The notes below the pieces were generated by a model, which searched no databases, was not told the DNA's origin, and worked only from the letters and a program-made list of their open reading frames with translations. Positions 17,144 to 27,050 of a stretch of 64,000 nt of DNA are shown here, one piece after another. Within the stretch, counting starts at the first letter, position 1. Each line of letters starts with the position of its first letter. The stretch covers positions 310,001-374,000 of the forward strand of contig CP004348.1 of NCBI GenBank assembly GCA_000342265.1, written 5' to 3'. A program made the position numbers and the translations under genes. The DNA is from a beta proteobacterium CB. Lineage in GTDB: Bacteria; Pseudomonadota; Gammaproteobacteria; Burkholderiales; Burkholderiaceae.

Positions 17144-18058
17144 CTAGTTCAGCGGGAAGCCCAATTTGACAATGAACTCATTAACTGAGTGACTATCCCA
17201 AACGCGAGCATTGGAGCATTCAGCTTCGCCACCACCCATACAGCTTCCGCCTTTGAGTTGATAACGCCAAGCGCCAGTGACCCACCAGTCTTTAGCGGCA
17301 TAGTGCATATTGGGACCAACAAAAGTTGCACGTTGCACTTGATTGCGCAAATTCAATTCGGAATAGTCGTTATGGAATCGGGCTTCAACACCAGCAGACC
17401 ATTTGGGCGCGAATCGATAACTAGCGCCGACTAAAAAATCGAGCATGGATTCAGGGACATTGCCATTCTCAATAAATTTCAAACGTTCATTTGCTACCAC
17501 TACGTTTCCTGCCAAGACCAAGCGATCATCAATAAAATTCGATTGCAATAGAAGGCGAGCCTCGATTTCATCTTTGTTTCTGCCCCAGGTGGGCTCTAAG
17601 TACAGACCAACGCCAACCGGTGATGTCACTGGATTAGTCAGTCGATAAATAGCCTCTAGTGAGCCACCTTCAATACCGCTTTTTCTGTAAGGGGTAGCGG
17701 GGTCATGGCTTGATGGCACTCCATACCCACCTGTGCAGCTTGAGCTATCGCCGCAAGCCTCTGGATTCGTGTAATTCTGATTTGCGCTGGTGTAGTAGGA
17801 GTTGATGTAGCCGGCAATTTGTAAATCATTGGTAAGGCCATATTCCAACTCGGTTCTGGCTGTCCAGGCATCGTAGGTCCCAGCCGCTTGCTGTTTATTG
17901 AGTTGTAGGCGCTGTTCAAACTCCAACTTTCCTTTGGGCTGGAGATCGAGGGTGTAAATCCACCCAAATGCACCTTCACCCGCATTCGCGAATGAGAAGT
18001 GCAAGGCGGTAGCTAATAGGATGCTAAAGGCAACAAGTCTTTTGATGGTGATTTTCAT
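17144..18058 (-). CDS. Outer-membrane beta-barrel protein (DUF6662-like), first gene of a Fur-box operon
   Basis: The 304-residue protein has a signal peptide ending near FANAGEG (residue 27) and alternating polar/hydrophobic strands ending in FIVKLGFPLN, a typical outer-membrane barrel terminus. Features such as RTELEYGLTNDLQIAGYIN resemble DUF6662-type porin-like proteins. Two Fur-box-like palindromes lie directly upstream. As first gene of an operon with FMN-binding and ApbE genes it could admit a metal complex. The transport role is inference. Confidence 0.75.
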   Translation of the reverse strand: MKITIKRLVAFSILLATALHFSFANAGEGAFGWIYTLDLQPKGKLEFEQRLQLNKQQAAGTYDAWTARTELEYGLTNDLQIAGYINSYYTSANQNYTNPEACGDSSSCTGGYGVPSSHDPATPYRKSGIEGGSLEAIYRLTNPVTSPVGVGLYLEPTWGRNKDEIEARLLLQSNFIDDRLVLAGNVVVANERLKFIENGNVPESMLDFLVGASYRFAPKWSAGVEARFHNDYSELNLRNQVQRATFVGPNMHYAAKDWWVTGAWRYQLKGGSCMGGGEAECSNARVWDSHSVNEFIVKLGFPLN

Positions 18059-18084
18059 AGTGGTTGGTCAGGTGAATAAAAGTA

Positions 18085-18140
18085 ATTGAGAACGATTCTC
18101 AATATACAGTAAATGAGAATAATTCTCAATTGAGAAAATG
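18085..18140. promoter_or_regulatory. Tandem Fur-box-like operators between divergent genes
   Basis: Box 1 at 18085-18103 is ATTGAGAACGATTCTCAAT, a near-perfect 19-bp palindrome. Box 2 at 18113-18130 is ATGAGAATAATTCTCAAT, followed by an extra half-site TTGAGAAAATG. These match the GAGAATNATTCTC core of Fur sites. They lie 27-82 bases upstream of the 17144-18058 start, so the minus-strand operon is very probably iron-repressed. They also sit before the divergent DUF3820 gene. Confidence 0.85.
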
Positions 18141-18204
18141 ACCCTGTTTGTCTTGGTGTTGAGATTTGCTGAAGAAACTGCCCGAGCTTGTAAGATGCGA
18201 ATCT

Positions 18205-18444
18205 ATGGATTCAGAAGCCCTTGTGAAGCTGGTCACAATGAAAATGCCTTTTGGTAAGCATGCTGGGCGTGCGCTTGCAGATTTGCCTGGAAATTATTTG
18301 GCGTGGTTTGCTCGGGAAGGTTTTCCTAAGGGCGAGCTGGGTCAGTTGCTAGAGTTGATGCATACGCTAGATCACAATGGCCTACGCGGATTATTGACCC
18401 CTATCCAGCGGGCTCATGGAATTGCGCCCCGCGCTCGAGACTAG
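18205..18444 (+). CDS. DUF3820 family protein
   Basis: A protein of about 79 residues with the DUF3820 pattern MPFGKHAGRALADLPGNYLA and WFAREGFPKGELG. The family includes a putative quorum-sensing-regulated virulence factor in Pseudomonas; its biochemical role is unknown. An upstream TTG at 18166 would add 13 residues, but the family usually starts close to the conserved core, so I chose ATG 18205. Neither start has a strong ribosome-binding site. Confidence 0.8.
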   Translation: MDSEALVKLVTMKMPFGKHAGRALADLPGNYLAWFAREGFPKGELGQLLELMHTLDHNGLRGLLTPIQRAHGIAPRARD

Positions 18445-18451
18445 TAAAGGT

Positions 18452-19465
18452 TTACTTGGAGCGAACTATCGCTGTCACGCGATTGCGTTCATAGCTCACA
18501 TTGGGTGAATCTGGAGGGCTGCTTTGAGAAAGAGTGGCCTGCAATGTACTTTGCGTCCCAATCTCCATAGCCAACCTTTGAGCGAGCTCTACATTACGGT
18601 CGTACTGAATCTGTACGCTGGCAACCTTGCCTGCTTTGATGTTCGAGATGATGGCTGCCATCTTCTCAGGCGAGTATTGGTCGAAAAAGACTGGATACCA
18701 AGCGCCCACTGACTGTCTTGGAACTGCCCTTGTAGCTGAATTGCTGGCTGTACTGTCACTCATCTCTATAGGCAAATGAAAATCGATGCCCGTCTTCTGT
18801 ACAAGCTCAGCATAAGAGATTGGCGCGCTCATTTGTGCGTCATCCGTATTCTCAACCCAATACGCCCAAGCTAACTTTTTATTCGGATCGTAGACCAGCT
18901 TATAAAGATGACTCGGTATAGTGACTCGGCTTTTACCAATGCTGCCAGCATGACCAATTGATCCGGTAAACACATACACGTCGCCCTCTGCGCGCTTGAT
19001 GTACATCCTAGTGGACTCTTCAACTCGTTTTGCCCAAATACCCTGATTGTTCTGTCTAGCCTGCGGCATCATATTTGCTAAGGAAAATGACTGAGCCATC
19101 CCCCGCTCCCGCGTCATGTCTCCTGCTGGAACGTTATGACCTCGGTCGTATCCACTGCCGCGATAGTCTGCAAGCAGGGCGCGTTCATGCGCAGGGAGTC
19201 TGGCCTCCTCATAAAACTGATTGGTGCGTCGTGGGTGAGGCGCCTGGAGTTGCTCGCCATTGAGGCGCTCAACGGTGTAGATCGGCTTTTTGTCCGAAGG
19301 TGAGTAGTAGATTGCAAAATCATCAAAGCAAAGGTCTCGTCCTACCTGAGTTGTGCTTGGCACTTGTTGGGCCGGGAATAGATCTTTGCATTGATCAAAT
19401 AGTGCAGATGCACTCAGTGGCAGCCAAAGCGAGCTAAGTAGGAGGAGTTTGCCCAGGAACTTCAT
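18452..19465 (-). CDS. Secreted DNA/RNA non-specific endonuclease (NUC1 family)
   Basis: The 337-residue protein has a signal peptide ending near SASALF (residue 22) and the catalytic motif DRGHNVPAGDM near residue 108. An Asn-rich metal-binding helix follows (NMMPQARQNNQGIW), and CDS-wide features match Serratia-type nucleases. His of DRGH acts as general base and the Asn coordinates magnesium. Likely role: degradation of extracellular or periplasmic nucleic acid for nutrient use. It has a C-terminal extension of about 60 residues of unknown role. Confidence 0.9.
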   Translation of the reverse strand: MKFLGKLLLLSSLWLPLSASALFDQCKDLFPAQQVPSTTQVGRDLCFDDFAIYYSPSDKKPIYTVERLNGEQLQAPHPRRTNQFYEEARLPAHERALLADYRGSGYDRGHNVPAGDMTRERGMAQSFSLANMMPQARQNNQGIWAKRVEESTRMYIKRAEGDVYVFTGSIGHAGSIGKSRVTIPSHLYKLVYDPNKKLAWAYWVENTDDAQMSAPISYAELVQKTGIDFHLPIEMSDSTASNSATRAVPRQSVGAWYPVFFDQYSPEKMAAIISNIKAGKVASVQIQYDRNVELAQRLAMEIGTQSTLQATLSQSSPPDSPNVSYERNRVTAIVRSK

Positions 19466-19984
19466 TGCATGTCAGTGTAATGAGTGTCTTAGCGAGGGGG
19501 TAAAAGTTTTGCGCATATTGGGCGATGACGTTAGCTCTAGAGCTAGTATTTATGCGGGCTTGAGAGCTGTTTATCTCAGCGAATGATCTAGCTGCAAAGT
19601 GTTCAGGGTAGGAGATGCGCAACTTGAGGCGATGATTCAATGAACACTACCGGTAGAAAATACAAGCTGCCTAGATACTAGATGTACGGGTCAGGCGGCC
19701 CTTTTGAGATCTAAAAATAGTAAAAAAGTTGGATTTTGAGCACTTTTTTATTATATGAAATAAGTCCTCACTAACTTCTTTAAGTAATTGAAATTAAAGG
19801 GTTAAATATCAAATTTAGGGATCTTATTAGGGATGATCCTTATTTCAAGACCTATAAGTTATGGAAATTAAGTCCTTTATTCTTGACTTGATATAAGAAC
19901 CTTCTTAGGATGACTCATGTTTTTTACTTATTGCATTGCAACATAAATCTGAACTGAGATTTTTGGGGTACTGCAAGACTATGA
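19466..19984. other. 519-bp intergenic region, A+T-rich second half, no gene recognised
   Basis: The left part (19466-19640) is open on the minus strand but has no coding character or family match. The right part (about 19700-19980) is strongly A+T-rich with several short homopolymer runs and probably holds the promoter of the lytic transglycosylase gene. I see no tRNA, terminator or strong repeat. Confidence 0.5.
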
Positions 19985-20968
19985 ATGATTAAATGTTTTT
20001 CTGCCAATTTGAGTGACGCGCAACTAGTACAGCCTGCAAAGGCGAATGCTAAAGACTTGCTTGCTCACGCACTATCCCCCGTATATCGGGTGATGAATGG
20101 CCTATTGATCGTAAGCGTTTTCATGATCGTGGGGCTCTGGCTTTCCGGAAATGGTACTCAAGCAGGTGCATTCGATTTAGCTCGTATTCTGGTCCCAGAC
20201 GAGGCTCGCCATATAGTTTGGCAAAACGGTTTTGGCATGCTCGATCAGTATCAGGAGGAGACTCCCAAAGCACTTGCCGATAAAGAGATTGCGAACGTAA
20301 TTTATGGCAAGTCACCGACCACCTCCCATAGTGGATTGACAAGCGCTAAACAGCAAACGGTTGCCCTCTTGATGCCCTCTGTAGCCCAGGCTCAGGTAAA
20401 GCCAATCTCTCACTTAGCCGATCGCATCCCCACTTCGAAGATTGATCCTCAGGCCTTGGATTCGAAGTTGATGGTGTCCATTCAAAATCAACGTGCTGTT
20501 GCTGACTTCTTTGAGAAGAAGTACAAGTTAGATCGCGCAAAGATTGAGGAATACGTTTCCAACACAGTGTTGATTGCAAAAGAAGTCAATATTGATCCAG
20601 TTTTATTGCTTGCCGTGATTTCTGTGGAATCCAACTTTAATCCCCTGATTAAAAGCCATGCAGGTGCTGAAGGCTTGATGCAGGTGATGACTGCTATTCA
20701 TAAAGATAAATACGCTTTGTATGGCGGAGCTACTGATGCGGTGAAGCCTGAAGTGAATATTCGGGTGGGCGCCTACATCCTGAAGTATTTAATTGCTACT
20801 AGTGGCTCATTGCGTAATGGCTTGAAATACTATGTTGGCGCTGCAAATGCCGAGAATGATGGTGGCTATGCTGATAAGGTCATGGCAGAAAGAAATCGTT
20901 TGATTGGTTTATGTCAGCCGGCAACGCAAAACAAATTGACGCTGAACGGCAAAGATTTGCGTTCGTAA
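19985..20968 (+). CDS. Membrane-anchored lytic transglycosylase (SLT domain)
   Basis: The 327-residue protein has a single N-terminal hydrophobic anchor (about residues 40-58) and a C-terminal SLT domain from about residue 195. The catalytic Glu lies in AVISVESNFNP and the following motif is GAEGLMQVM. It cleaves peptidoglycan glycan strands in the periplasm to form anhydro-muropeptides. The region between anchor and domain is low in motifs. A bidirectional terminator follows. Confidence 0.87.
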   Translation: MIKCFSANLSDAQLVQPAKANAKDLLAHALSPVYRVMNGLLIVSVFMIVGLWLSGNGTQAGAFDLARILVPDEARHIVWQNGFGMLDQYQEETPKALADKEIANVIYGKSPTTSHSGLTSAKQQTVALLMPSVAQAQVKPISHLADRIPTSKIDPQALDSKLMVSIQNQRAVADFFEKKYKLDRAKIEEYVSNTVLIAKEVNIDPVLLLAVISVESNFNPLIKSHAGAEGLMQVMTAIHKDKYALYGGATDAVKPEVNIRVGAYILKYLIATSGSLRNGLKYYVGAANAENDGGYADKVMAERNRLIGLCQPATQNKLTLNGKDLRS

Positions 20969-20996
20969 GTACTGTATTGATTCTTCGGGAAAAATA

Positions 20997-21019
20997 AAGG
21001 CCACTCATTGAGTGGCCTT
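20997..21019. terminator. Bidirectional intrinsic terminator
   Basis: The 10-bp stem AAGGCCACTC / GAGTGGCCTT has a 3-base loop. A-runs on the left and TTATTATTT on the right let it serve both the transglycosylase gene and the convergent FKBP gene. Confidence 0.85.
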
Positions 21020-21044
21020 ATTATTTGCAGACACAGGTTTGAAA

Positions 21045-21392
21045 TTAATTCACTCCGTGTAGCTCTACATCAAATACCAATGTTGCATTTGGGGGAATCA
21101 CACCGCCGGCACCGCGAGGGCCATAGCCCATCTCTGAAGGGATGATCAGGGTGCGTTTGCCACCAATCTTCATCCCTTGTACGCCTTGATCCCAGCCTTT
21201 GATGACATGGCCAGCACCCAAAGGAAAGCTAAATAATTGGCCGCGATCAAGAGAGCTATCAAACTTCTGACCTTTATGGTCAGGCGCTTTTTCATCAAAC
21301 AACCACCCGGTGTAATGCACGTCTACATGATTTCCGGCAGTCGCTTCTTTGCCATCACCAACAACGGTATCTATTTTTTGGAGTTCGCTCAC
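21045..21392 (-). CDS. FKBP-type peptidyl-prolyl cis-trans isomerase
   Basis: A single FKBP domain of 115 residues includes VDVHYTGWL, FPLGAGHVIKGWDQG and the C-terminal GVIPPNATLVFDVEL, which form the prolyl-binding pocket. It assists protein folding in the cytoplasm, since no signal peptide is present. The frame is open further upstream, but GTG at 21392 has GAGGAAG six bases ahead and gives the normal family length, so I place the start there. Confidence 0.93.
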   Translation of the reverse strand: MSELQKIDTVVGDGKEATAGNHVDVHYTGWLFDEKAPDHKGQKFDSSLDRGQLFSFPLGAGHVIKGWDQGVQGMKIGGKRTLIIPSEMGYGPRGAGGVIPPNATLVFDVELHGVN

Positions 21393-21467
21393 GTTTATCT
21401 TCCTCTTTGGCTGAAATTGAGGGGCTAGTATATTCTGAGCGTAATCTTTTTGTTCGAGCAAACTAAC

Positions 21468-22484
21468 ATGACAAACTTCTGGCCTCATTCTGCGTATAAA
21501 ACCCTTACGGTGGGGTCTGACAAGCAATTATTGGTGACAGATGATTTTCTGCGCACTTACTTATTGCGCCCCGAATTAAACCTCGTTCCCGAATCCTGCG
21601 CTGCTGAGCGCGCCTTACATCAGCGCTTAAGCGAGAACCCTCGCGCAGCCATCTCTGATGAAGAAATTTCTGGAATGGCAGATCCTGATATTCAGGTGAA
21701 CTATCAGGTTTGGCTTAGGTATCGAGCTAAGTTATTGGCGGCTAGTTCTCTAGAAAACTTTTACATGAGCTTGTTTAAGGGGGATGGTGTTGACGTGCCA
21801 CCTTTATTTATTACTCAGTTGGCGCAAATATTTATACGGCATATCTTGGGTGAAGATTGCCATCCATTAGATGCTCGTATGGGTGAGCTCTTCTTTCGGG
21901 TTCAGAAGATCACCGTTCTTGAGGACAGTGTGGTGATGGCTGCAGATGATGAGATAGTGACTCGCAATGCGCAAGCTGGGGAGACTGGCAACATTCTGGA
22001 TCTCCTGAAGAGCAAGTCAATGTCTATGCGCTCAATCGACTTAGATGTACTACATGAAGAAAATGCGGATCTTTATTGGGAGAAGAGTGAAGATTATGAC
22101 TTTGCAGTGCAACTGAACTTTGGTCAGCCACCCATCAATCACTTTTGCCGCGTTCTGGAAAAATGGATACAACACTTTTTAGGCGCCCAAGTACGCATTA
22201 CCCCAATGCAGCAAATCACCGACCCCAAATGGTCTTGGCATGTTGGTCTAGATGCGGCTGCGACCGATATTTTGAATAAGCTTTACAACAAAGAGCCAGT
22301 CGATTCTGATGAGCTTGAGAAGGTCATTTGCTTATTCCGCCTGGACTTTATTGATGAGGCGGCGGTCACCCAATCTCAGGCTGGAAAGCCGGTTTATATG
22401 GGTATTGCGATGAATGATGAGAAGCAACTCAAGCTCAAACCACAAAACTTGCTTTTCAATCTACCTTTAGCAAAGGCTTCTTAA
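21468..22484 (+). CDS. Conserved hypothetical protein (DUF6352-like)
   Basis: A soluble protein of 338 residues beginning MTNFWPHSAYKTLTV and continuing TDDFLRTYLLRPELNLVPE, which resembles the Burkholderiales family DUF6352. Function unknown. It has several acidic stretches and no signal peptide. An upstream TTG (21450) is possible, but ATG 21468 matches the family start. It overlaps the convergent MFS gene by four bases. Confidence 0.7.
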   Translation: MTNFWPHSAYKTLTVGSDKQLLVTDDFLRTYLLRPELNLVPESCAAERALHQRLSENPRAAISDEEISGMADPDIQVNYQVWLRYRAKLLAASSLENFYMSLFKGDGVDVPPLFITQLAQIFIRHILGEDCHPLDARMGELFFRVQKITVLEDSVVMAADDEIVTRNAQAGETGNILDLLKSKSMSMRSIDLDVLHEENADLYWEKSEDYDFAVQLNFGQPPINHFCRVLEKWIQHFLGAQVRITPMQQITDPKWSWHVGLDAAATDILNKLYNKEPVDSDELEKVICLFRLDFIDEAAVTQSQAGKPVYMGIAMNDEKQLKLKPQNLLFNLPLAKAS

Positions 22485-23683
22485 GTCACGGAACTTCTAT
22501 TTGTCTTCTTGCGATTGGCGCTAAGCCAAATCAAGGCGCCCGCAGTAACAGCGACGGGAAGCAGGGATCCGAGATTCAGGATATTCCAGCCCTGCGAGGT
22601 AATGAGGGCTCCAGAACCAAATGAAGTAAAGGCCATTGTGCCAAACACAAAGAAGTTGATTGCTGCTTGAGCTTTATCACGCTCTTCTGGTCGGTAGGCA
22701 GTCATTGCCAAAGACGTCGAGCCGGTAAATAAAAAGTTCCAGCCAACGCCCAATAAAAATAGTGCAATCAGGAATTGATGAAAGTCGACGCCAGTTAGCG
22801 CGATTGCAATGCATAGAAGATTCAGGGCGACACCAACGCCCATAATTTTGAGAGTGCCAAAGCGTTGAATCAGTGAGCCAGTAAAAAACCCGGGCGCGAA
22901 CATGCCAATCACATGCCACTCCAATACCAGCGCCGTATCGGAGAAAGGGAGTCCGCAAATTTGCATGGCGAGCGGAGTTGCTGCCATGAGCAGGTTCATG
23001 ACGCCGTAGCCCAATGAGGCGCCAATTACAGCAACCATAAAGACCGGTTGTTGAAGAATCGTTTTGAGGCTCCTGCCCGCGGAAAGTGAGTGCTGAGTCT
23101 TAAATTCTTCTGGAAAGTGGATGAACTGCATCACGATGATGCCAATAAATCCGGCTATTGATAGGGTGAGATAAGCCCCCAGAAATGCGGTATCAAAGAA
23201 ATCCTTAGTCCATGAAGCTAGGTTGGGTCCAATCACTGCCCCTAGGATTCCGCCAGCAAGCACCCAAGAGACCGCCTTATCCCTTTGACTGACCGCCGTC
23301 AACTCGGCAGCTGCAAATCGATAGAGTTGCCCATTTGCGCTGTAATAGCCTGCAATAAAGGTGCCTAGGACCAGAAGCCAGAAGTTTTTAGAAATAGCGG
23401 CATAGGCGCACAGAAGGGCTGACAAGGCAGCTACCAAGAGGCCTAGCTGAAAAGAAATCTTCCGACCAAAGTAATTTTGGGTTTTGGCTACGATTGAAGT
23501 TGAGAAGGCGCCTCCCACAACGTAGCCCATTACTGGCAGGGTTGCCATCCAGGCAACCGGGCTTAGGCTTAGGCCAACCAGGCCGTTGATGGCTATAAAT
23601 GTCACATTGTTAGTCAAAAACAAGCCCTGGCAAAGGATCAACAGCAGAAGGTTTTTGTTGAGCAGGGGGTGCTTATTAGTCAT
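22481..23683 (-). CDS. Major facilitator superfamily transporter
   Basis: A protein of 400 residues with twelve predicted helices. It carries the loop 2-3 signature in the form FGRKISFQLGLL, and a matching GTLKIMGVGV loop in the second half. It probably exports or imports a small solute; the substrate is unknown. I use ATG 23683, because the upstream alternative is a TTG without a ribosome-binding site. It is divergent from icd across 251 bases. Confidence 0.87.
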   Translation of the reverse strand: MTNKHPLLNKNLLLLILCQGLFLTNNVTFIAINGLVGLSLSPVAWMATLPVMGYVVGGAFSTSIVAKTQNYFGRKISFQLGLLVAALSALLCAYAAISKNFWLLVLGTFIAGYYSANGQLYRFAAAELTAVSQRDKAVSWVLAGGILGAVIGPNLASWTKDFFDTAFLGAYLTLSIAGFIGIIVMQFIHFPEEFKTQHSLSAGRSLKTILQQPVFMVAVIGASLGYGVMNLLMAATPLAMQICGLPFSDTALVLEWHVIGMFAPGFFTGSLIQRFGTLKIMGVGVALNLLCIAIALTGVDFHQFLIALFLLGVGWNFLFTGSTSLAMTAYRPEERDKAQAAINFFVFGTMAFTSFGSGALITSQGWNILNLGSLLPVAVTAGALIWLSANRKKTNRSSVT

Positions 23684-23883
23684 GTATCGCAGTTTACGAT
23701 GCAAGTGAGTGCGGGCTCGGCTTGGTGGATTCCCTTAAATCGACCAACTTCAGCCAATTTGGTGCCTAAATCCCCTTAAATTGCCGGGGTCGATGATTTA
23801 AAATAGACGTCTCGGTCCAGTGCGTGAAATAACACCCAAGACAGCCAAAAGCGTCCGAAGTGTTGCGTGCGGAATACGGGAGT

Positions 23884-23904
23884 GGTTCGGTATAAGACCG
23901 AGCC
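23884..23904 (+). promoter_or_regulatory. Hairpin in the 5' leader of the isocitrate dehydrogenase gene
   Basis: GGTTCGGT (23884-23891) pairs with ACCGAGCC (23897-23904) around an ATAAG loop, 30 bases ahead of the icd start. No T-run follows, so it is not a terminator. It may affect mRNA stability or translation. The match to any known RNA family is not apparent. Confidence 0.35.
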
Positions 23905-23934
23905 CTAATATTTATCCATATCGAGGAAACATCA

Positions 23935-26172
23935 ATGGCTTCAGAGAAATCAAAGATCATTTACACGCTGACAGATGAAGCGCCACTATTGGCGACCTGT
24001 GCATTTTTGCCAATCATTCGCACTTTTACAGCGCCAGCTGGAGTGCAGGTTGTAGAAAGCGACATTTCTGTTGCAGCACGTATCTTGTCAGAGTTCTCTG
24101 ATTGCTTAACTGCTGAGCAAAAAGTTCCCGATAATTTGGCCGAGCTTGGTCGTATGACTTTATTGCCGGATACCAACATCATCAAGTTGCCTAATATCAG
24201 CGCTTCAGTTCCCCAGTTGCTTGCTGCCATCAAAGAATTGCAATCTAAGGGCTACAAGATTCCAGATTTCCCAGAGGACCCTAAAGATGATGCTGAAAAA
24301 GCAATTCGTACCCGTTACTCTAAGTGCTTGGGTAGTGCAGTAAATCCAGTATTGCGCGAAGGCAACTCTGATCGCCGCGCACCAAATGCAGTTAAGCGTT
24401 ATGCCCGCAAGAACCCACACTCCATGGGTGAGTGGAGTCAGGCTTCCCGTACGCACGTATCCCATATGCATGGTGGCGACTTCTACGCTGGTGAGAAGTC
24501 AATGACTATGACTAAGGCATGTGATGTGAAGATGGACTTGGTAACGAAGAGCGGCAAAACCATTGTCCTCAAGCCAAAAGTTTCTTTGCTTGCTGGTGAA
24601 ATTATTGACAGCATGTACATGAGCAAGAAAGCGCTCTGCGAGTTCTATGAAAAAGAAATTGAAGACGCTTACAAGACAGGCATGATGTTGTCCTTGCACG
24701 TGAAGGCAACCATGATGAAGGTGTCACACCCAATCGTGTTTGGTCATGCTGTAAAGATTTTCTACAAAGATGCATTTGAAAAGCATGGCAAGTTGTTTGA
24801 AGAGTTAGGTGTTAATCCGAACAACGGCATGAGCAGTTTGTATGACAAGATTAAAACTTTGCCAGAATCCAAGCGCGAAGAAATCATCCAAGACTTGCAT
24901 GCATGCCATGAGCACCGTCCAGCGTTGGCGATGGTTGACTCTGCCAAAGGCATTACTAACCTCCATTCACCAAGTGATGTGATTGTTGATGCATCGATGC
25001 CAGCAATGATTCGTGTTGGCGGCAAGATGTGGGGTGCAGATGGTCGCTTGCATGACACTAAGGCGGTTATTCCGGAAAGTACGTTTGCTCGTATCTATCA
25101 GGAGATGATTAATTTCTGTAAGACCCACGGTAATTTTGATCCTAAAACCATGGGTACAGTCCCGAACGTGGGCTTGATGGCTCAGCAGGCAGAAGAGTAC
25201 GGTTCACATGACAAGACTTTTGAGATTCCTGAGCCTGGTGTAGCCCGTATTGTTGCTGATGATGGCACAGTATTACTCGAGCAGAATGTAGAAGAGGGTG
25301 ATATCTGGCGCATGTGTCAGGTTAAAGATGCGCCGATTCGTGACTGGGTCAAGTTGGCAGTCAACCGTGCGCGTTTGTCACATACTCCAGCAGTATTTTG
25401 GTTGGATGAGTACCGCCCACACGAAGCTGAGTTGATTAAGAAGGTGCAAACCTATCTGAAGGATTACGATTTAACGGGTGTAGATATTCAGATCATGTCT
25501 CAGACTCGTGCAATGCGTTTCACATTGGAGCGCGTGATTCGTGGCAAAGATACGATTTCTGTGACTGGTAATATTTTGCGTGACTATCTCACTGACTTGT
25601 TCCCAATTATGGAACTCGGTACTAGCGCCAAGATGTTGTCTATCGTGCCTTTGATGGCAGGTGGCGGTCTGTTTGAAACTGGTGCTGGCGGTTCTGCCCC
25701 TAAGCACGTTCAACAATTGGTTGAAGAAAACCACTTGCGCTGGGATTCTTTAGGTGAGTTCTTGGCCTTGGCTGTTTCTTTGGAAGATATCGGTGACAAG
25801 ACCAATAATCCAAAAGTGAAAATCCTGGCGCGTACTCTGGATGAGGCAACGGGTACATTGTTGGATAACAACAAGTCACCATCACCACGTACTGGCGAGT
25901 TAGATAACCGTGGCAGCCAGTTCTACTTGGCGATGTACTGGGCTCAAGCCTTAGCTGCGCAAACTGAAGACAAAGAATTGCAAGCTCACTTTGCTCCGAT
26001 TGCAAAAGCGTTGACTGAGAACGAGCAAAAGATTGTTTCTGAGTTCAAGGCGGTACAAGGTAAGCCAGCTGACATCGGCGGTTACTTTATGCCCGATCAA
26101 GCCAAGTTCAAGGCGGTGATGTGCCCAAGCACTACATTGAATGAGATCTTGAAAGCGGCATCAGTAGCTTAA
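23935..26172 (+). CDS. icd: Isocitrate dehydrogenase (NADP+), monomeric type
   Basis: The 745-residue protein matches monomeric Icd along its whole length: [14 protein letters not shown] at the N-terminus, the substrate region [15 protein letters not shown] and the [23 protein letters not shown] region with metal ligands. It converts isocitrate to 2-oxoglutarate in the TCA cycle with NADP+. The size and sequence are unrelated to the ~415-residue dimeric enzyme. A GAGGAAAC site precedes the ATG and a strong terminator follows, so it is a single-gene unit. Confidence 0.96.
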   Translation: MASEKSKIIYTLTDEAPLLATCAFLPIIRTFTAPAGVQVVESDISVAARILSEFSDCLTAEQKVPDNLAELGRMTLLPDTNIIKLPNISASVPQLLAAIKELQSKGYKIPDFPEDPKDDAEKAIRTRYSKCLGSAVNPVLREGNSDRRAPNAVKRYARKNPHSMGEWSQASRTHVSHMHGGDFYAGEKSMTMTKACDVKMDLVTKSGKTIVLKPKVSLLAGEIIDSMYMSKKALCEFYEKEIEDAYKTGMMLSLHVKATMMKVSHPIVFGHAVKIFYKDAFEKHGKLFEELGVNPNNGMSSLYDKIKTLPESKREEIIQDLHACHEHRPALAMVDSAKGITNLHSPSDVIVDASMPAMIRVGGKMWGADGRLHDTKAVIPESTFARIYQEMINFCKTHGNFDPKTMGTVPNVGLMAQQAEEYGSHDKTFEIPEPGVARIVADDGTVLLEQNVEEGDIWRMCQVKDAPIRDWVKLAVNRARLSHTPAVFWLDEYRPHEAELIKKVQTYLKDYDLTGVDIQIMSQTRAMRFTLERVIRGKDTISVTGNILRDYLTDLFPIMELGTSAKMLSIVPLMAGGGLFETGAGGSAPKHVQQLVEENHLRWDSLGEFLALAVSLEDIGDKTNNPKVKILARTLDEATGTLLDNNKSPSPRTGELDNRGSQFYLAMYWAQALAAQTEDKELQAHFAPIAKALTENEQKIVSEFKAVQGKPADIGGYFMPDQAKFKAVMCPSTTLNEILKAASVA

Positions 26173-26188
26173 AGTAGGTCAGCGTCGA

Positions 26189-26220
26189 AAAAAAGGCAAA
26201 CCAAACGGTTTGCCTTTTTT
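26189..26220 (+). terminator. Intrinsic terminator after icd
   Basis: A 14-bp stem (AAAAAAGGCAAACC with its complement) and an AAAC loop end in six T. Confidence 0.95.
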
Positions 26221-26237
26221 GTGGGCAACTGAAATGC

Positions 26238-26891
26238 CTAAGCATTCATATACCGGTCTTCTTGATAAGTGCAGACCCATTGTGGTCTATAGACTAAAAG
26301 AATCGCTAGCAACATTCCTGAGAGGGATCCTTCCATAAAGGAAAGAACTATCAAGCCTAAAAACCAACCCAAAGGATCGCTAGATCCAAACGAACTCATT
26401 TGAAAGATCTGCTGCAATCCATAAATTAGTAGGCCAGTTGCAAATGTGCTGATAAATCCTGCAAGGTAGCCATTGCCTAGAATCAGAACAAATAGATGCT
26501 TTGGTAAAAATCGATCTACCGCTCGCATGACTAGATACGCAAAGATTGCTGGAATCACGCTCACCATGATGTAGTGACTAGTTGCCTCTACCAAATCCCC
26601 GCTGAAAGTAAAGATACCCACTAAGGCAACTAGGAAGAGCAAGGTAATGGCACTCCAGAATCCAAAAAGAGCCACTAAGAGCGAGGCGCCAAAAAAGTGG
26701 AAGGATAAATCGATCAAGTTTTGGAGGTTGCTGCTGGGCATATGGGCGCGAATATTCCAAGCGATGGCCAATAGGACAATGCAGGAAATAAAGAGGTTGC
26801 GTAGTCGGGGCTGTAAAAGTACGCCCTCTCGACTTTTAAAGACGCCCAATAAGAAAATGGCGCATGCCAAGAAAATCCAAGCCATATTCAT
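26238..26891 (-). CDS. CbiM-like membrane protein (ECF-type transporter permease family)
   Basis: The 217-residue protein has about six helices. It carries HFFGASLLVALFGFWSA near residue 65 and FMEGSLSGMLLAILLVYRPQW near the C-terminus, features of CbiM-like energy-coupling-factor substrate components. CbiM binds cobalt or nickel, but its N-terminal metal-binding His motif is not evident here and no ATPase or CbiQ gene is near, so the substrate is uncertain. The second ATG (26885) has better spacing from GAGAG and may be the true start. Confidence 0.7.
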   Translation of the reverse strand: MNMAWIFLACAIFLLGVFKSREGVLLQPRLRNLFISCIVLLAIAWNIRAHMPSSNLQNLIDLSFHFFGASLLVALFGFWSAITLLFLVALVGIFTFSGDLVEATSHYIMVSVIPAIFAYLVMRAVDRFLPKHLFVLILGNGYLAGFISTFATGLLIYGLQQIFQMSSFGSSDPLGWFLGLIVLSFMEGSLSGMLLAILLVYRPQWVCTYQEDRYMNA

Positions 26892-27050
26892 CTCTCAAGG
26901 GTCCAAAATCAATATTTAACTGCTTAATATAGGCCTCAGGTATCAGATTTAACCCTATTGCCTAGAGCATGGTTCAGCAATAAATCCCCAAGCGTAGGAG
27001 AATGAAGCATATCCATTGTGTAGTTTGACGTCCATCAAAGAGATATTGAT

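Noticed and set aside
19434..19640. 68-codon minus-strand open frame upstream of the nuclease gene
   Set aside because: It overlaps the nuclease start, has no ribosome-binding site and shows no domain or coding character.
21393..21527. Long N-terminal extension of the FKBP protein
   Set aside because: It overlaps the promoter and start of the divergent gene, and GTG 21392 gives the exact family length.
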